The notes under the pieces are model-generated. The model saw nothing but the letters and a program-made list of their open reading frames with translations, did not search any database and was not told the DNA's origin. This document shows positions 35,443-44,275 of a DNA stretch of 64,000 nucleotides, piece after piece. A program made the position numbers and the translations under genes. This DNA is from Terriglobales bacterium (GTDB taxonomy: Bacteria; Acidobacteriota; Terriglobia; Bryobacterales; Bryobacteraceae): positions 62,001 to 126,000 of the forward strand of contig JAIXQP010000019.1 in assembly GCA_027485675.1 (NCBI GenBank), given 5' to 3'. Positions within the stretch are counted from its first letter, which is position 1. The number at the start of each line of letters is the position of its first letter.

Positions 35443-35894
35443 TAGAGTCCGAATTGACGCAGATGATGGTCGGCGTGCAGGTAGCCCCAGCGGCGCCATT
35501 CCCAGGAGGTCATTTGGCCGAAGATGGGATGGACGCCGAAGGTGGGGGCGGGTTGCGCGAAGCGGTGGAGGAGACTCGCGAGGCGGGCGCGGTCGGCGGC
35601 GAAGTCGGTGAGCGGGGCGCCGCGGAGGGCTTGGTCCATCTCGGGGCGCGTGGGGATGTTGTGGGGCCAGGGACGCGGGAGGCGCAGGGCGAGCCACTTG
35701 ATAACGGTGCGCTGGAGGACGCCCGTGGCCGGGGAGGCGGTCTTCTCGGCCATGGCGAGGAGGAAGCTGTCGTTGAGATGACAGACCATCTGGTGAGCCG
35801 ACATGCGGCCCCAGAGGGCTTTTGAGTCCACCGTGAGGCCTTCGAGACGGCGGCAGGTGGCGGCGAGGACCTGAGGGTCAAGGAGGGTCTCCAT
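35442..35894 (-). CDS. DinB-like/DUF1569 family protein
   Basis: 150 residues from METLLD; an upstream in-frame ATG at 35906 adds four. GGGGAGG precedes the chosen ATG. Helical bundle sequence with the metal-type histidines MSAHQMVCHLNDSF near residue 35-45 and WGYLHADHHLRQFG at the C-terminus, as in DUF1569/DinB-superfamily proteins. FGVHPIFGQMTSWEWRR just before it is also typical ('HP.FG.ms.eeW....y.H.dHHL.QFg'). Such proteins are putative metal-dependent thiol-S-transferase relatives; role unknown. Coupled to the sulfatase gene by TAATG, and divergent from the reductase with about 30 nt between starts. Confidence 0.85.
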   Translation of the reverse strand: METLLDPQVLAATCRRLEGLTVDSKALWGRMSAHQMVCHLNDSFLLAMAEKTASPATGVLQRTVIKWLALRLPRPWPHNIPTRPEMDQALRGAPLTDFAADRARLASLLHRFAQPAPTFGVHPIFGQMTSWEWRRWGYLHADHHLRQFGL

Positions 35895-35923
35895 AGACCT
35901 CCCCATTCTAAACTGAAGGTCTG

Positions 35924-36898
35924 ATGCACTTTCGACAACTGGGCAGAACGGAGATTGCGGTGAGCGAGATGGGGTACGGCGCTTGGGGGATCGGAGGGCG
36001 GCAATGGGTGGGCGGCGATGATGCGCAATCGCTCGCGGCGCTGCGGCGGGCCTTCGAGATGGGGTTGAACTTTATTGACACGGCCCTGGCTTATAACGAG
36101 GGCCACTCCGAGAAGCTGGTGGGCGCGGCGGCGCGGGAAGCGGGCCATGCGGTGACCATCGCAACGAAGATTCCGCCGAAGAACCGGGTGTGGCCCGCGC
36201 AGCCGGGCGTGGGGATTGAAGAGGTGTTCCCGTTCGACTACATCGTGGCCTCGACCGAGGAGAGCCTGCGGAACCTTGGCGTGGAGCAGATCGACCTGCA
36301 GCAGTTCCATGTCTGGAACCCGGAGTGGTTGGCGGCCGAAGATTGGCGGCGGGGCATTGAGACGCTGAAGGCCTCCGGGAAAGTGAAGCACTTCGGGATT
36401 TCGATCAACGATCATCAGCCGGGGTCGGCGTTGTCCTTGATTGAGACCGGCATGATCGACACCGTGCAGGTAATCTTCAACATCTTCGACCCGACGCCGG
36501 CGGCGGAGCTGTTGCCGCTGTGCGCGGCGCGGAACATTGGGGTGCTCGCGCGGTGTCCGCTCGACGAAGGCGCGTTGACGGGAGCGATTACGGAAGAGAC
36601 GGTGTTTGCGCCGGGCGAATTCCGGGAGATGTATTTCGGCGGCGACCGGAAGCGGCAAGTGGTGGAGCGCGTGGCGGCGCTGAGCGCGGACTTGGCCGAC
36701 GTGCCGGGGAGCCTGGCCGAGATTGCGTTGCGCTGGGTGCTTTCGCATCCGGAGGTTTCGTCGGTGATTCCGGGGATGCGCCAGGTGAAGAACGTGGAGG
36801 CGAACATCGCCGCGAGCGAGCGGGGGCCGCTGCCGGCGGAGGTGATGGAGCGGCTGCGGCGCCACGCGTGGGCGAAGAATTTCTACAGCGCAGTATGA
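35924..36898 (+). CDS. Aldo/keto reductase
   Basis: 324 residues with the complete (beta/alpha)8 reductase pattern: MHFRQLGRTEIAVSEMGYGAWGIGG at the start. The catalytic tetrad is Asp52 and Tyr57 (FIDTALAYNEGHSE), Lys82 (IATKIPP) and His129 (LQQFHVW). GKVKHFGIS, GVLARCPLDEGALTG and the NADPH-site stretch SVIPGMRQVKNVEANIAA follow. Length is normal. Cytoplasmic, NAD(P)H-dependent; substrate unknown. AAGG lies 5 nt or so before the ATG. The TGA overlaps the sulfatase start as ATGA (36895-36898), so both are cotranslated, suggesting they act on the same substrate or its product. Confidence 0.94.
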   Translation: MHFRQLGRTEIAVSEMGYGAWGIGGRQWVGGDDAQSLAALRRAFEMGLNFIDTALAYNEGHSEKLVGAAAREAGHAVTIATKIPPKNRVWPAQPGVGIEEVFPFDYIVASTEESLRNLGVEQIDLQQFHVWNPEWLAAEDWRRGIETLKASGKVKHFGISINDHQPGSALSLIETGMIDTVQVIFNIFDPTPAAELLPLCAARNIGVLARCPLDEGALTGAITEETVFAPGEFREMYFGGDRKRQVVERVAALSADLADVPGSLAEIALRWVLSHPEVSSVIPGMRQVKNVEANIAASERGPLPAEVMERLRRHAWAKNFYSAV

Positions 36899-38220
36899 TG
36901 TCGTCGATGATCAGTCGACGGGCGATGTTGAGCGGGATGATGGCGGCGCCGGCGTGGGCCGCCGTGGAGCGGCCGAATCTGCTGCTGATTCTGACGGACC
37001 AGCAGGGGCACACGGCGTGGTCGGGCTGCGGGAACCCCTACCTGAAGACCCCGGCGATGGACCGGTTGGCGGCCCGGGGGACGACGTTCAGCGAGGCGTA
37101 CTGCACCTATCCGGTGTGTTCGCCGTCACGGTCGAGCATCTTCACGGGGCGGATGCCTCATGAGACGGGGGTCGAAGTCAACGGCCGGCCGATCGTGGCG
37201 GGAATGCCGACGATGGGCGAAGTGTTTACGAGCGCGGGGTACAAGACCGTCTACGCGGGCAAGTGGCATCTGCCGAAGTCGTTCGACGGGATGACAGGGT
37301 TTGAAAAGCTGGTGGGCGGAAGCGCGCTGGGCCGGGATATGGATGAACCAGTGGCGCGGGAGTGCGCGAAATGGTTGCGGGGTCCGGGGGCGCAGCAACC
37401 GTTTCTGATGGTGGTGTCCTTCATGAATCCGCACGATATCTGCGATTGGATTCGCCAGCATCCGGGCACGCGGCACCATGTGAACGTTTCACAGTATCCG
37501 CCGGCGCCGGGGAATATGGCGGTGGATCCGGACGAGCCCGAGTGCATGCAGTATCACCGGAGCGAGGGATACGACCTGATGTCGCAGGGGATTGGCGTTG
37601 CGGCGGAGTGGCGGCGGAACGACGTGCGGCAGTATCTGCACGACTACTACCGGATGGTGGAGACGGTGGACGGGCATATCGCCACGGTGATGCGCGCGCT
37701 CGAAGAGACGGGGCTCGACCGGCGGACGGTGGTGCTATTGGCGAGCGACCACGGCGAAGGCCAGGGCGGGCACCGGTGGGCGCAGAAGGCGGCTTTCTAT
37801 GAAGAGAGCGTCCATGTGCCGATGATGATGGCCGGGCCGGGGGTGAGCCAGGGCGTGACCAACCGGTTGGCTTCGCTGCTCGATATTGTGCCGACGTTCT
37901 GCGATTACGCCGGCGTGGCGGCGCCGTCCGACGTGCGCGGGGTGAGCCTGCGGAAGGAGGCGAGCCGGGAGTATGTGGTGAGTGAACTCCGCTATCAAGA
38001 CGCGAGCCGCGATGGGCGGATGGTGCGGAGCGCCCGGTACAAGTACGTCGTGTTTCGGAGCGGAGCGAACGCCGAGCAACTGTTCGACCTCGAGCAAGAT
38101 CCGGGCGAAGTCGAAAACCTCGCGCGGCGGCCCGAGGCGGTCGGCGAGTTAGCGCGCCACCGGCGCATGCTGGCCGAATGGAGCCGGCAGACCGGAGACC
38201 GGTTCCGTCCGGCGAGCTAG
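36895..38220 (+). CDS. Secreted type I sulfatase (second copy)
   Basis: 441 residues. The N-terminus MMSSMISRRAMLSGMMAAPAWA is a Tat-like signal (SRRAML). PNLLLILTDQQGHTAWSGCG gives metal ligands Asp35 and Gln36. The formylglycine motif is CSPSR with Cys75 (YPVCSPSRSSIFTGRMP). GKWHLP, SFMNPHDICDW, LASDHGEGQGGHRWAQK and a C-terminal LFDLEQDPGEVENLARR complete the fold. Only distantly similar to the sulfatase at 34036-35442; this one belongs to the group with DQ in place of DD. Coupled to the reductase by ATGA, and 27 nt before the propeller/phosphoesterase gene. Confidence 0.93.
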   Translation: MMSSMISRRAMLSGMMAAPAWAAVERPNLLLILTDQQGHTAWSGCGNPYLKTPAMDRLAARGTTFSEAYCTYPVCSPSRSSIFTGRMPHETGVEVNGRPIVAGMPTMGEVFTSAGYKTVYAGKWHLPKSFDGMTGFEKLVGGSALGRDMDEPVARECAKWLRGPGAQQPFLMVVSFMNPHDICDWIRQHPGTRHHVNVSQYPPAPGNMAVDPDEPECMQYHRSEGYDLMSQGIGVAAEWRRNDVRQYLHDYYRMVETVDGHIATVMRALEETGLDRRTVVLLASDHGEGQGGHRWAQKAAFYEESVHVPMMMAGPGVSQGVTNRLASLLDIVPTFCDYAGVAAPSDVRGVSLRKEASREYVVSELRYQDASRDGRMVRSARYKYVVFRSGANAEQLFDLEQDPGEVENLARRPEAVGELARHRRMLAEWSRQTGDRFRPAS

Positions 38221-38247
38221 GACCCCGCAGTGCTACCCTGACGGGCG

Positions 38248-40626
38248 ATGCGAATACTGGTTGGACTCTGTGGCGTAGCGCTGTTGGGCATGGCGGTGTG
38301 GACGGTGAAGGTGGGCAAGCAGGCCGATGGGCGGACGCTGCTGCCGACGGGCCAATGGGTGACGCCGGCGGGCGATTCGCTCGAGGTGAACGACCGGCCC
38401 CTGGGCATCACGCTGAGTCCGGACGGCAAGCGGATGGCCGTGGTGACGGGGTCGAACTTCGCTCCGCGGGCGCTGCATCTGCTCGACGTCGGCGCCCGCA
38501 AGGTGGAGCAGACGATCCCGCTGGGCGATAGCTTCGTCGGCGTGGCATTCTCGGGCGATGGGGAGCGCCTGTTCGTAGGCGGCGGACAGGATCAGGAGTT
38601 GAAGCTCTTCCGGCGGACGGCGGCGGGCTTTGCGGCGGACGGGGCCATCAAGATGGACGGGGCGCCGAGCGGACTGGCGGTGATGGGAGAGACGGTGCTG
38701 GTGGCGTTGAACCAGAAGCATGCCTTGGCGATTGTGGACATCGGGAAGAAGAGCGTGGAGACGGTGCCGGTGGGCAGCTATCCCTACACCGTGGCGGTGA
38801 GCGGCGGGAAGGCTTACGTTTCCAACTGGGGCGGCCGGCGGCCGGGGCCGGGCGACATGACCGACGGGGTGTTCCCGGTGGTGGTTGACCCGCGGACGGG
38901 GATTCCGAAGTCGGGGACCGTCTCCGTGGTGGATGTGGCGGGGCGGAAGGTGGTGAAGGAGATTGAGACCGGGTTGCACCCCAGCGCCTTGGCGCTGCGG
39001 GGGACGCGGCTCTACGTGGCGAATGCGAACAGTGATTCCGTATCCGTGATCGATACGGAAGGAGACCGCGTGGTGCAGACGATTCCGGCGCGGATTACGC
39101 CGAAGGCGCCCGTGGGCAGCGCTCCCAATGCGCTGGCGGTGAGCCGGGACGGCCAGACGCTGTACGTGGCCAACGGGGCGGACAACGCCGTGGCCATCAT
39201 CGATACGGCGAGCGGGAAGACCCGCGGGTTCGTCCCGACGGGGTGGTATCCGACAGCTGTCGCGTTATCGGCGGATGAGCGGGAGATCGTGGTGGCGAGC
39301 GGGTACGGGATGGGTTCCCTCCCGCCCACGTACAGGAACCGGAAAGGGTTGATCAGCGTGATTCCACAACCTTCGCCCAAACAGTTGACGGAGTGGTCGA
39401 AGACGGTGCGGGCGAACGACACGGGCGAGTTGCGGCGCGGGATGAAAGGCAAGATTGCACCGGTGAAGCATGTCTTTTACGTGATCAAAGAGAACCGCAC
39501 GTATGACCAGATTTTCGGTGACCTGCCGCAAGGCAACGGCGACCCGAAGCTCGTTCATTTCGGTAGGGACGTGACGCCGAATCATCACAAGCTGGCCGAG
39601 GAGTACGTGTTGCTCGATAACTTCTACACGCCGGCGGACCAGTCGGCGCTGGGGCACCGGTGGTGCACGCAGGGCTACGCCAGCGACTGGGTACACAAGT
39701 ACGGCAACGGGCGAAACGATCAGAACCCCATGCTGTTCGCGCCCAATGATTTCCTGTGGGATGCGGCCAAGGTGCACGGGGTGAGCGTGCGGAGCTATGG
39801 CGAACGCGGGCTGAACACGATCACGCCGGCGAAGGCAACCTGGAGCGACATCTACGCCGACTGGAAGAACGGGACCAGCAACGTGAAGATTACGCCGCGG
39901 GCGCAGATCGTCGGCCTGCGCGACGTCTACTCGCCGAACGTACCGGCCTACGGGTTGACGGTGCCGGATCAGTTGCGGGTGGACCGGTTCCTGGCCGAGT
40001 TCGCGGAGTTCGAAAAAAGCGGCAATCTGCCGCGGTTGAACGTGATTCTGCTGCCGCAGGACCATACGAGCGGGACTTCGCCGGGCTTCCCCACGCCACG
40101 CGCGATGGTGGCGGACAACGACCTGGCGCTGGGGCGGTTAGTCGAAGCGATTTCGAAGAGTAAGTACTGGAAGGACTCGGTGATCTTCGTCACCGAGGAC
40201 GACGCGCAGAGCGGCTTGGACCACGTCGACGGGCACCGGACGATCGGCATGGTGATCGGGCCCTGGGTGAAGCGGAAGGCCCTCGATTCGACGTTCTACA
40301 CGACCATCCACATGTACCGGACGATTCAGCATCTGCTGGGACTGCCGCCGCAAAATCAGTTCGATCTGGCGGCCGAGCCGATGTTTAGCGTCTTCGCGGA
40401 AAAGGCCGATCTCTCGCCGTATGTGGCCGAGAAGAGCCGGGTGCCGCTCGACGAGATGAACCCGCCATTGCGGGCGTTGCGCGGAGCCGAACTCGAAGGG
40501 GCCAAGGCCTCGCTGCGCATGGACTTCAGCGAGCCGGACGAAGCGCCCGCAGACGTCCTGGACCGCATCATCTGGCACGCCGTGAAGGGGTGGAGCACGC
40601 CGTACCCGCGTTCGCGCACACTATAA
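38248..40626 (+). CDS. YncE-like propeller fused to a phosphoesterase/alkaline-phosphatase-like domain
   Basis: 792 residues. Short hydrophobic signal or anchor (MRILVGLCGVALLGMAVW). Residues about 40-380 hold YVTN-type blades (LGITLSPDGKRMAVVTG, LYVANANSDSVSVIDT, ALAVSRDGQTLYVANGADN). Residues about 400-760 form a phosphoesterase-family domain: VKHVFYVIKENRTYDQIFGD with the ENRT motif, LLDNFYTPADQSALGHRW, LPQDHTSGTSPG and VIFVTEDDAQSGLDHVDGHR with the metal-binding DD and H. The family includes phospholipase C-like and acid-phosphatase-like enzymes; the fused propeller form is frequent in Acidobacteria and Planctomycetes. It ends 2 nt before the rhodanese gene. Confidence 0.88.
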   Translation: MRILVGLCGVALLGMAVWTVKVGKQADGRTLLPTGQWVTPAGDSLEVNDRPLGITLSPDGKRMAVVTGSNFAPRALHLLDVGARKVEQTIPLGDSFVGVAFSGDGERLFVGGGQDQELKLFRRTAAGFAADGAIKMDGAPSGLAVMGETVLVALNQKHALAIVDIGKKSVETVPVGSYPYTVAVSGGKAYVSNWGGRRPGPGDMTDGVFPVVVDPRTGIPKSGTVSVVDVAGRKVVKEIETGLHPSALALRGTRLYVANANSDSVSVIDTEGDRVVQTIPARITPKAPVGSAPNALAVSRDGQTLYVANGADNAVAIIDTASGKTRGFVPTGWYPTAVALSADEREIVVASGYGMGSLPPTYRNRKGLISVIPQPSPKQLTEWSKTVRANDTGELRRGMKGKIAPVKHVFYVIKENRTYDQIFGDLPQGNGDPKLVHFGRDVTPNHHKLAEEYVLLDNFYTPADQSALGHRWCTQGYASDWVHKYGNGRNDQNPMLFAPNDFLWDAAKVHGVSVRSYGERGLNTITPAKATWSDIYADWKNGTSNVKITPRAQIVGLRDVYSPNVPAYGLTVPDQLRVDRFLAEFAEFEKSGNLPRLNVILLPQDHTSGTSPGFPTPRAMVADNDLALGRLVEAISKSKYWKDSVIFVTEDDAQSGLDHVDGHRTIGMVIGPWVKRKALDSTFYTTIHMYRTIQHLLGLPPQNQFDLAAEPMFSVFAEKADLSPYVAEKSRVPLDEMNPPLRALRGAELEGAKASLRMDFSEPDEAPADVLDRIIWHAVKGWSTPYPRSRTL

Positions 40627-40628
40627 GT

Positions 40629-41438
40629 ATGCTTGCTATGCCGATCCTGTTTGCCGCCGTGAATTTGCTGGTAACTCCGGAGTGGTTGTCCGCCGAGAAG
40701 GACGTGGTGATCCTCCACGCCGGCTCGCCGAAGGATTACGCCGAAGGCCACATTGCCGGGGCCCGGCTCGTGACGCTGGCCGATGTGTCCAAGCCGGAGT
40801 CGAAGCTGCGTCTGGAGATGCCGCCCGCGGAGTTGATGCGGGAACGGATGATGCGGTGGGGCATTGGCGACGGCACACGCGTGGTGATCTATGCCGGCAA
40901 CGAGTCGGTGCAGACCGCCACGCGGATCTGGTTCACGTTCGAGTATCACAGCCTGAGCGCCTCGCTTCTCGACGGGGGGCTGGCGGCATGGAAGGCGAAG
41001 GGGTTGCCGGTGACCACCGAAGCGCCGGCGGTGACGGCGGCGACGGCGTTGACCGTGAAGCCACGTCCAGAACTGATCGTGGACGCGGCGTGGGTGAACG
41101 GACATTTGCGGGATGAAGCCGTGAAGATTGTTGACGCCCGCTTGGCCGAGTTCTACACGGGGGCGAGCGCCAACAACATGCCGCGCTCCGGGCACATTCC
41201 CGGGGCCGCCAGCATCCCGTTTCCTACGCTCCTGACGGAGGCAAAGTCCTTTCAGCCGGTGGGCGCGCTCGCGGCAAAGTTGGGCGAGGCGAAGACGCTG
41301 GTGACCTACTGCCATATCGGGATGCAGGCCACCGTACCGTACTTCGCCGCGCGATTGGCGGGGCGGGACGTGAAGCTCTATGACGGTTCGTTCGAAGAGT
41401 GGAGCGCCAATCCGGAACTTCCCGTCGACAAGCCGTAG
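40629..41438 (+). CDS. Tandem-rhodanese sulfurtransferase
   Basis: 269 residues from ATG 40629, 2 nt after the previous stop. The N-terminus MLAMPILFAAVN may be a short export signal. The first rhodanese domain (about 10-125: VVILHAGSPKDYAEGHIAGARLV, VVIYAGNESVQTATRIWFTF) lacks a Cys in the active loop, as is normal for the regulatory half. The second (about 140-265: VKIVDARLAEFYTG, SGHIPGAASIPF) has the catalytic loop YCHIGMQATV, with Cys followed by His rather than the usual Arg. Family reaction is transfer of sulfur from thiosulfate or 3-mercaptopyruvate to a thiophile. Last gene of the AKR-sulfatase-phosphoesterase-rhodanese run; its stop directly abuts the stop of the FecA-like receptor. 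Confidence 0.9.
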   Translation: MLAMPILFAAVNLLVTPEWLSAEKDVVILHAGSPKDYAEGHIAGARLVTLADVSKPESKLRLEMPPAELMRERMMRWGIGDGTRVVIYAGNESVQTATRIWFTFEYHSLSASLLDGGLAAWKAKGLPVTTEAPAVTAATALTVKPRPELIVDAAWVNGHLRDEAVKIVDARLAEFYTGASANNMPRSGHIPGAASIPFPTLLTEAKSFQPVGALAAKLGEAKTLVTYCHIGMQATVPYFAARLAGRDVKLYDGSFEEWSANPELPVDKP

Positions 41439-43814
41439 TTAGAAGTTGAAGCGGAAACCGAACTGCACAAGCCGCGGGATGCCCGGCAGCAGCCCGCGGC
41501 TGCGATCGACGATAGTCAAGCGGTCGGTCAGATTCTTCATGGTGAAGAAGAGTGTGGTGCGGGTGTTGACTGGCACATTCACCGAAGCGTTCCAGATCGC
41601 GTTGCCGGGCAGCAGTCCGCGCTGGCCATCCGGGGTGCCGCCGACGGTGTTCAAGTCATCGCCGAACTGGCGGCCCGTATAGACGTTTTCGAAGAAGATG
41701 TTGACGCCCTTGGCGTGGGTGTAGCTGAGGCTGGAGGTCAACAGATTCTTGGGTGCATACGGAAGCCGGTTGCCGGTGATACGGACGGTGGTGAATCCGG
41801 GGACCGTGCTGAACCGGTCCGACGTGTAGCGCGCGATGGGCAGCGCGGTCCAAGCGGTGCGGAGGGTGACGTTGTGCTGCCGGGGCAGGAAGCGGTTGAG
41901 TTGCCAGGCCGTTGAAAACTCCGCGCCCTGGTGCAGCGTGGAGCCCGCATTGGTGAGCGTGGCGCCCAAGCCGCCGGCCACGCTGGCCGGGACGATCTGA
42001 TTCTCAAAAGCCATGCGGAAGAACGTCGCCTCCGCGCGCAGATCCCCGATGAGGTTCACGCGGGCGCCGGCTTCATAGTTCCAACTCAACTCGGCATCGA
42101 GGTCCACGGAGGCGCCCGTGTTGTTGTTGATGATGTCTTCGACACGGGGCGGAGCAAAGCCACGGTGCAGGCCAGAGAAGAACGTGACCCGGTTGCCAAC
42201 GGTGTACGCGGCGCCGATGCCCGGGATCCATTGGTTGAGCCGCGTCTCGCCCCGGGCGTTGTTGAGATAGTTGACCCGCCGGAAGTTCACAGACTCAAAA
42301 CGGATGCCGGGTGTGATGGCGAGGTTGCCGAAGACGAAACGGTTTTGCAGGAAAAACGAAGCGGCCTGGGCCCGGCGGTCGTTGTTCTCGACGGTCACGC
42401 CATCGCGGGAAGTGGGCAACGGACCGTTCTTCTGATAGCGTTCCTGGATTTCGGAGTGGTACCGGAAGCCGAGGTCCATCTCGTTCTGCGCACTCCCCAA
42501 CTTGAAAGTGGCTTTCAACTTGGGATCAACACCCCACGTGTGGTAGTACCGCAGGCGGCCCTCATTCCCGCAGGTGGTCAACAGATTCGCCATGCCACCG
42601 CACGCGGGGTCCGCCGCATCATTGGGGCGCTGAACGGAGTTGCTCGACTGGCGCCACCAGTCGCGCAGGAAGGCAGAGGCGTAGCCGTTGGTGGTGAGGA
42701 CGAGATTGTCCGAAAGCGCGAGGGTATGCGTGATCGCGCCGGCGTACCGCTTGACGTTGAAGAAGTCGTTGCGGAATGGGTTGCCGCGGGGATCGGCGAG
42801 AAACTCCCGTTCGGTCAGGCCGCTGTACGTGATGTTCGAATCTTCGGCGTAGGAGTTGAACCGGAGGCCGATGGTCTGGCGGGAGGAGAGGCTGGTCAAG
42901 GTCTTGACGTTGAAGTCCGTAACGCCGTGGCGCACGTTGTCCCGCAGTCCCTCGCCCTGCTTGCGCAGGAGATCCACCATCCAGCCGGTGTTCTTGAAAT
43001 TCGCGCCATAACGGGCGTGTCCGTTGAGATAGTCCCGATTCCCGCCCATCAGCATCACGGACCCGCCCCGCTTGGCGGGGATCTGCGGAGTCACATAGTT
43101 CACCACGCCGCCAACCGTCATCGGCCCGAAGAGAATCTGTTCGCCGCCCTTGATCACCTCGATCGTCTCGAAGCGGTCGACCGGCGGATGGTAATAGGAG
43201 GCGTTGTCGCCGTAAGGCGCATAGGAGAGCGGGAGCCCGTCTTCGAGCAGCAGGACCTTGGTGGAACGAGTGGGGGAGAGACCGCGGATGCCAATGTTGG
43301 GCCGCAGGCCGAAGGCATCTTCGCCGCGGGCATGGACGCCGGTTATTTTCCGCAGAGCCTCTTCGGTGGTCATCACGTTGCTCTCGCGTAACACCTCCGC
43401 GGTGAGGGTCTCGGCGGAGCCAGGCAGGCGTTGGAGATCGGCGCCCGAAGAGAGGACGCGGCCGCCCGACACCCGAAGGGTTTCGGCCAACGGGGCGATG
43501 GCCAGTGTGATATCCACTTGCAACGGATTCGCCGCTACGGTGATGCTCTGTTCCCCGGCGGAGAAGCCGTTGGCCGAAGTCAGGATCCGGTACGCGCCGG
43601 GCGCCAACGAAAGCTCAAAGTTGCCTTGCGCATCGGAAAGCGCCGTCAACGCGCGCCCATCCTGGCCCGCGATGGATTTAACCTGGGCTCCGGCGATAGC
43701 GGACTGGGAGGTGTCTTTGACGACGCCACGGACCGGGACGGGCGCCGACTGCGCCGCGAGGAGCGAAGCAACTGCCCACGACAGGATTGGCAGTTGCAAT
43801 CTGTTTGCATTCAC
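41439..43814 (-). CDS. FecA-like TonB-dependent receptor
   Basis: 791 residues from GTG 43814 (VNANRLQL); a TTG at 43841 is possible but less likely. Signal [15 protein letters not shown]; a CarboxypepD_reg-like domain (about 25-105, [31 protein letters not shown]). The plug has [32 protein letters not shown] (ferric-citrate-type 'GV.vRGeda.[10 protein letters not shown]'), [16 protein letters not shown] and [23 protein letters not shown]. The barrel ends FGFRFNF. Unlike the three giant Oar-like receptors this one has the normal length of siderophore-type receptors. Divergent from a ferredoxin gene with repeated sequence between them, which fits an iron-linked role (inference). Confidence 0.92.
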   Translation of the reverse strand: MNANRLQLPILSWAVASLLAAQSAPVPVRGVVKDTSQSAIAGAQVKSIAGQDGRALTALSDAQGNFELSLAPGAYRILTSANGFSAGEQSITVAANPLQVDITLAIAPLAETLRVSGGRVLSSGADLQRLPGSAETLTAEVLRESNVMTTEEALRKITGVHARGEDAFGLRPNIGIRGLSPTRSTKVLLLEDGLPLSYAPYGDNASYYHPPVDRFETIEVIKGGEQILFGPMTVGGVVNYVTPQIPAKRGGSVMLMGGNRDYLNGHARYGANFKNTGWMVDLLRKQGEGLRDNVRHGVTDFNVKTLTSLSSRQTIGLRFNSYAEDSNITYSGLTEREFLADPRGNPFRNDFFNVKRYAGAITHTLALSDNLVLTTNGYASAFLRDWWRQSSNSVQRPNDAADPACGGMANLLTTCGNEGRLRYYHTWGVDPKLKATFKLGSAQNEMDLGFRYHSEIQERYQKNGPLPTSRDGVTVENNDRRAQAASFFLQNRFVFGNLAITPGIRFESVNFRRVNYLNNARGETRLNQWIPGIGAAYTVGNRVTFFSGLHRGFAPPRVEDIINNNTGASVDLDAELSWNYEAGARVNLIGDLRAEATFFRMAFENQIVPASVAGGLGATLTNAGSTLHQGAEFSTAWQLNRFLPRQHNVTLRTAWTALPIARYTSDRFSTVPGFTTVRITGNRLPYAPKNLLTSSLSYTHAKGVNIFFENVYTGRQFGDDLNTVGGTPDGQRGLLPGNAIWNASVNVPVNTRTTLFFTMKNLTDRLTIVDRSRGLLPGIPRLVQFGFRFNF

Positions 43815-43837
43815 AAAATGATCGTAACACAAGACGA

Positions 43838-43855
43838 CCAAATTGGTCCAAATTG
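43838..43855. promoter_or_regulatory. Direct repeats in the receptor/ferredoxin divergent promoter
   Basis: CCAAATTG occurs at 43838-43845 and again at 43848-43855, a 10-nt period placing both copies on the same DNA face; a partial copy (AATTG) follows at 43856-43860. The region is AT-rich against a GC-rich background and lies 24 nt from the receptor GTG and 40 nt from the ferredoxin ATG. A regulator binding site is the simplest reading. A possible plus-strand promoter is TTGTGG (43857) and GATACT with 16 nt between. Confidence 0.4.
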
Positions 43856-43894
43856 AATTGTGGTTCCGCCGGCGGATTCGATACTGTAGCTTTT

Positions 43895-44275
43895 ATGGAT
43901 AAAAACGATCCGGCCGCCCTCCGCGCCCAGGCGGATAAGCTGGGCTTGGGCCAAATCGGCCGGCACATCTTTCTTTGCGCCGACCAGACCAAGCCACTGT
44001 GTTGCAGTAAAGAGGAAGGACTCGCCTCCTGGGACTACTTGAAACGGCGGCTTGCCGAAGAGGGACTGATGACGGCCCAACCGTGCGTATTCCGCACGAA
44101 GGCAAACTGCTTGCGGGTTTGCGAACAAGGACCCATCGCCGTCGTCTACCCGGAAGGGGTCTGGTATCACCACGCGACGCCGGAGGTGCTCGAGCGGATT
44201 TTGCAGGAGCACCTGATTGGCGGCGAGCCCGTGGCGGAGTTCGTTATTCGAGGAACGCCGCGGGAAGGCGAGTGA
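43895..44275 (+). CDS. Thioredoxin-like [2Fe-2S] ferredoxin
   Basis: 126 residues from ATG 43895. The N-terminal helix is followed by [22 protein letters not shown] with Cys28, Cys36 and Cys37, then [29 protein letters not shown] with Cys64, Cys72 and Cys76, and a C-terminal [20 protein letters not shown]. This is the '(2Fe-2S) ferredoxin domain' pattern (C-x8-C ... C-x3-C with VYPEG.WY); Cys28, Cys36 or 37, Cys72 and Cys76 are the likely cluster ligands. Soluble electron carrier with unknown partner. Its last 32 nt overlap the convergent sialidase gene. Confidence 0.92.
   Translation: MDKNDPAALRAQADKLGLGQIGRHIFLCADQTKPLCCSKEEGLASWDYLKRRLAEEGLMTAQPCVFRTKANCLRVCEQGPIAVVYPEGVWYHHATPEVLERILQEHLIGGEPVAEFVIRGTPREGE

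Noticed and set aside
35443-35697. 85-codon upstream extension of the minus-strand sulfatase frame
   Set aside because: Arg/Pro-rich and overlapping the DinB-like gene; the ATG at 35442 begins a proper signal peptide and forms a TAATG junction.
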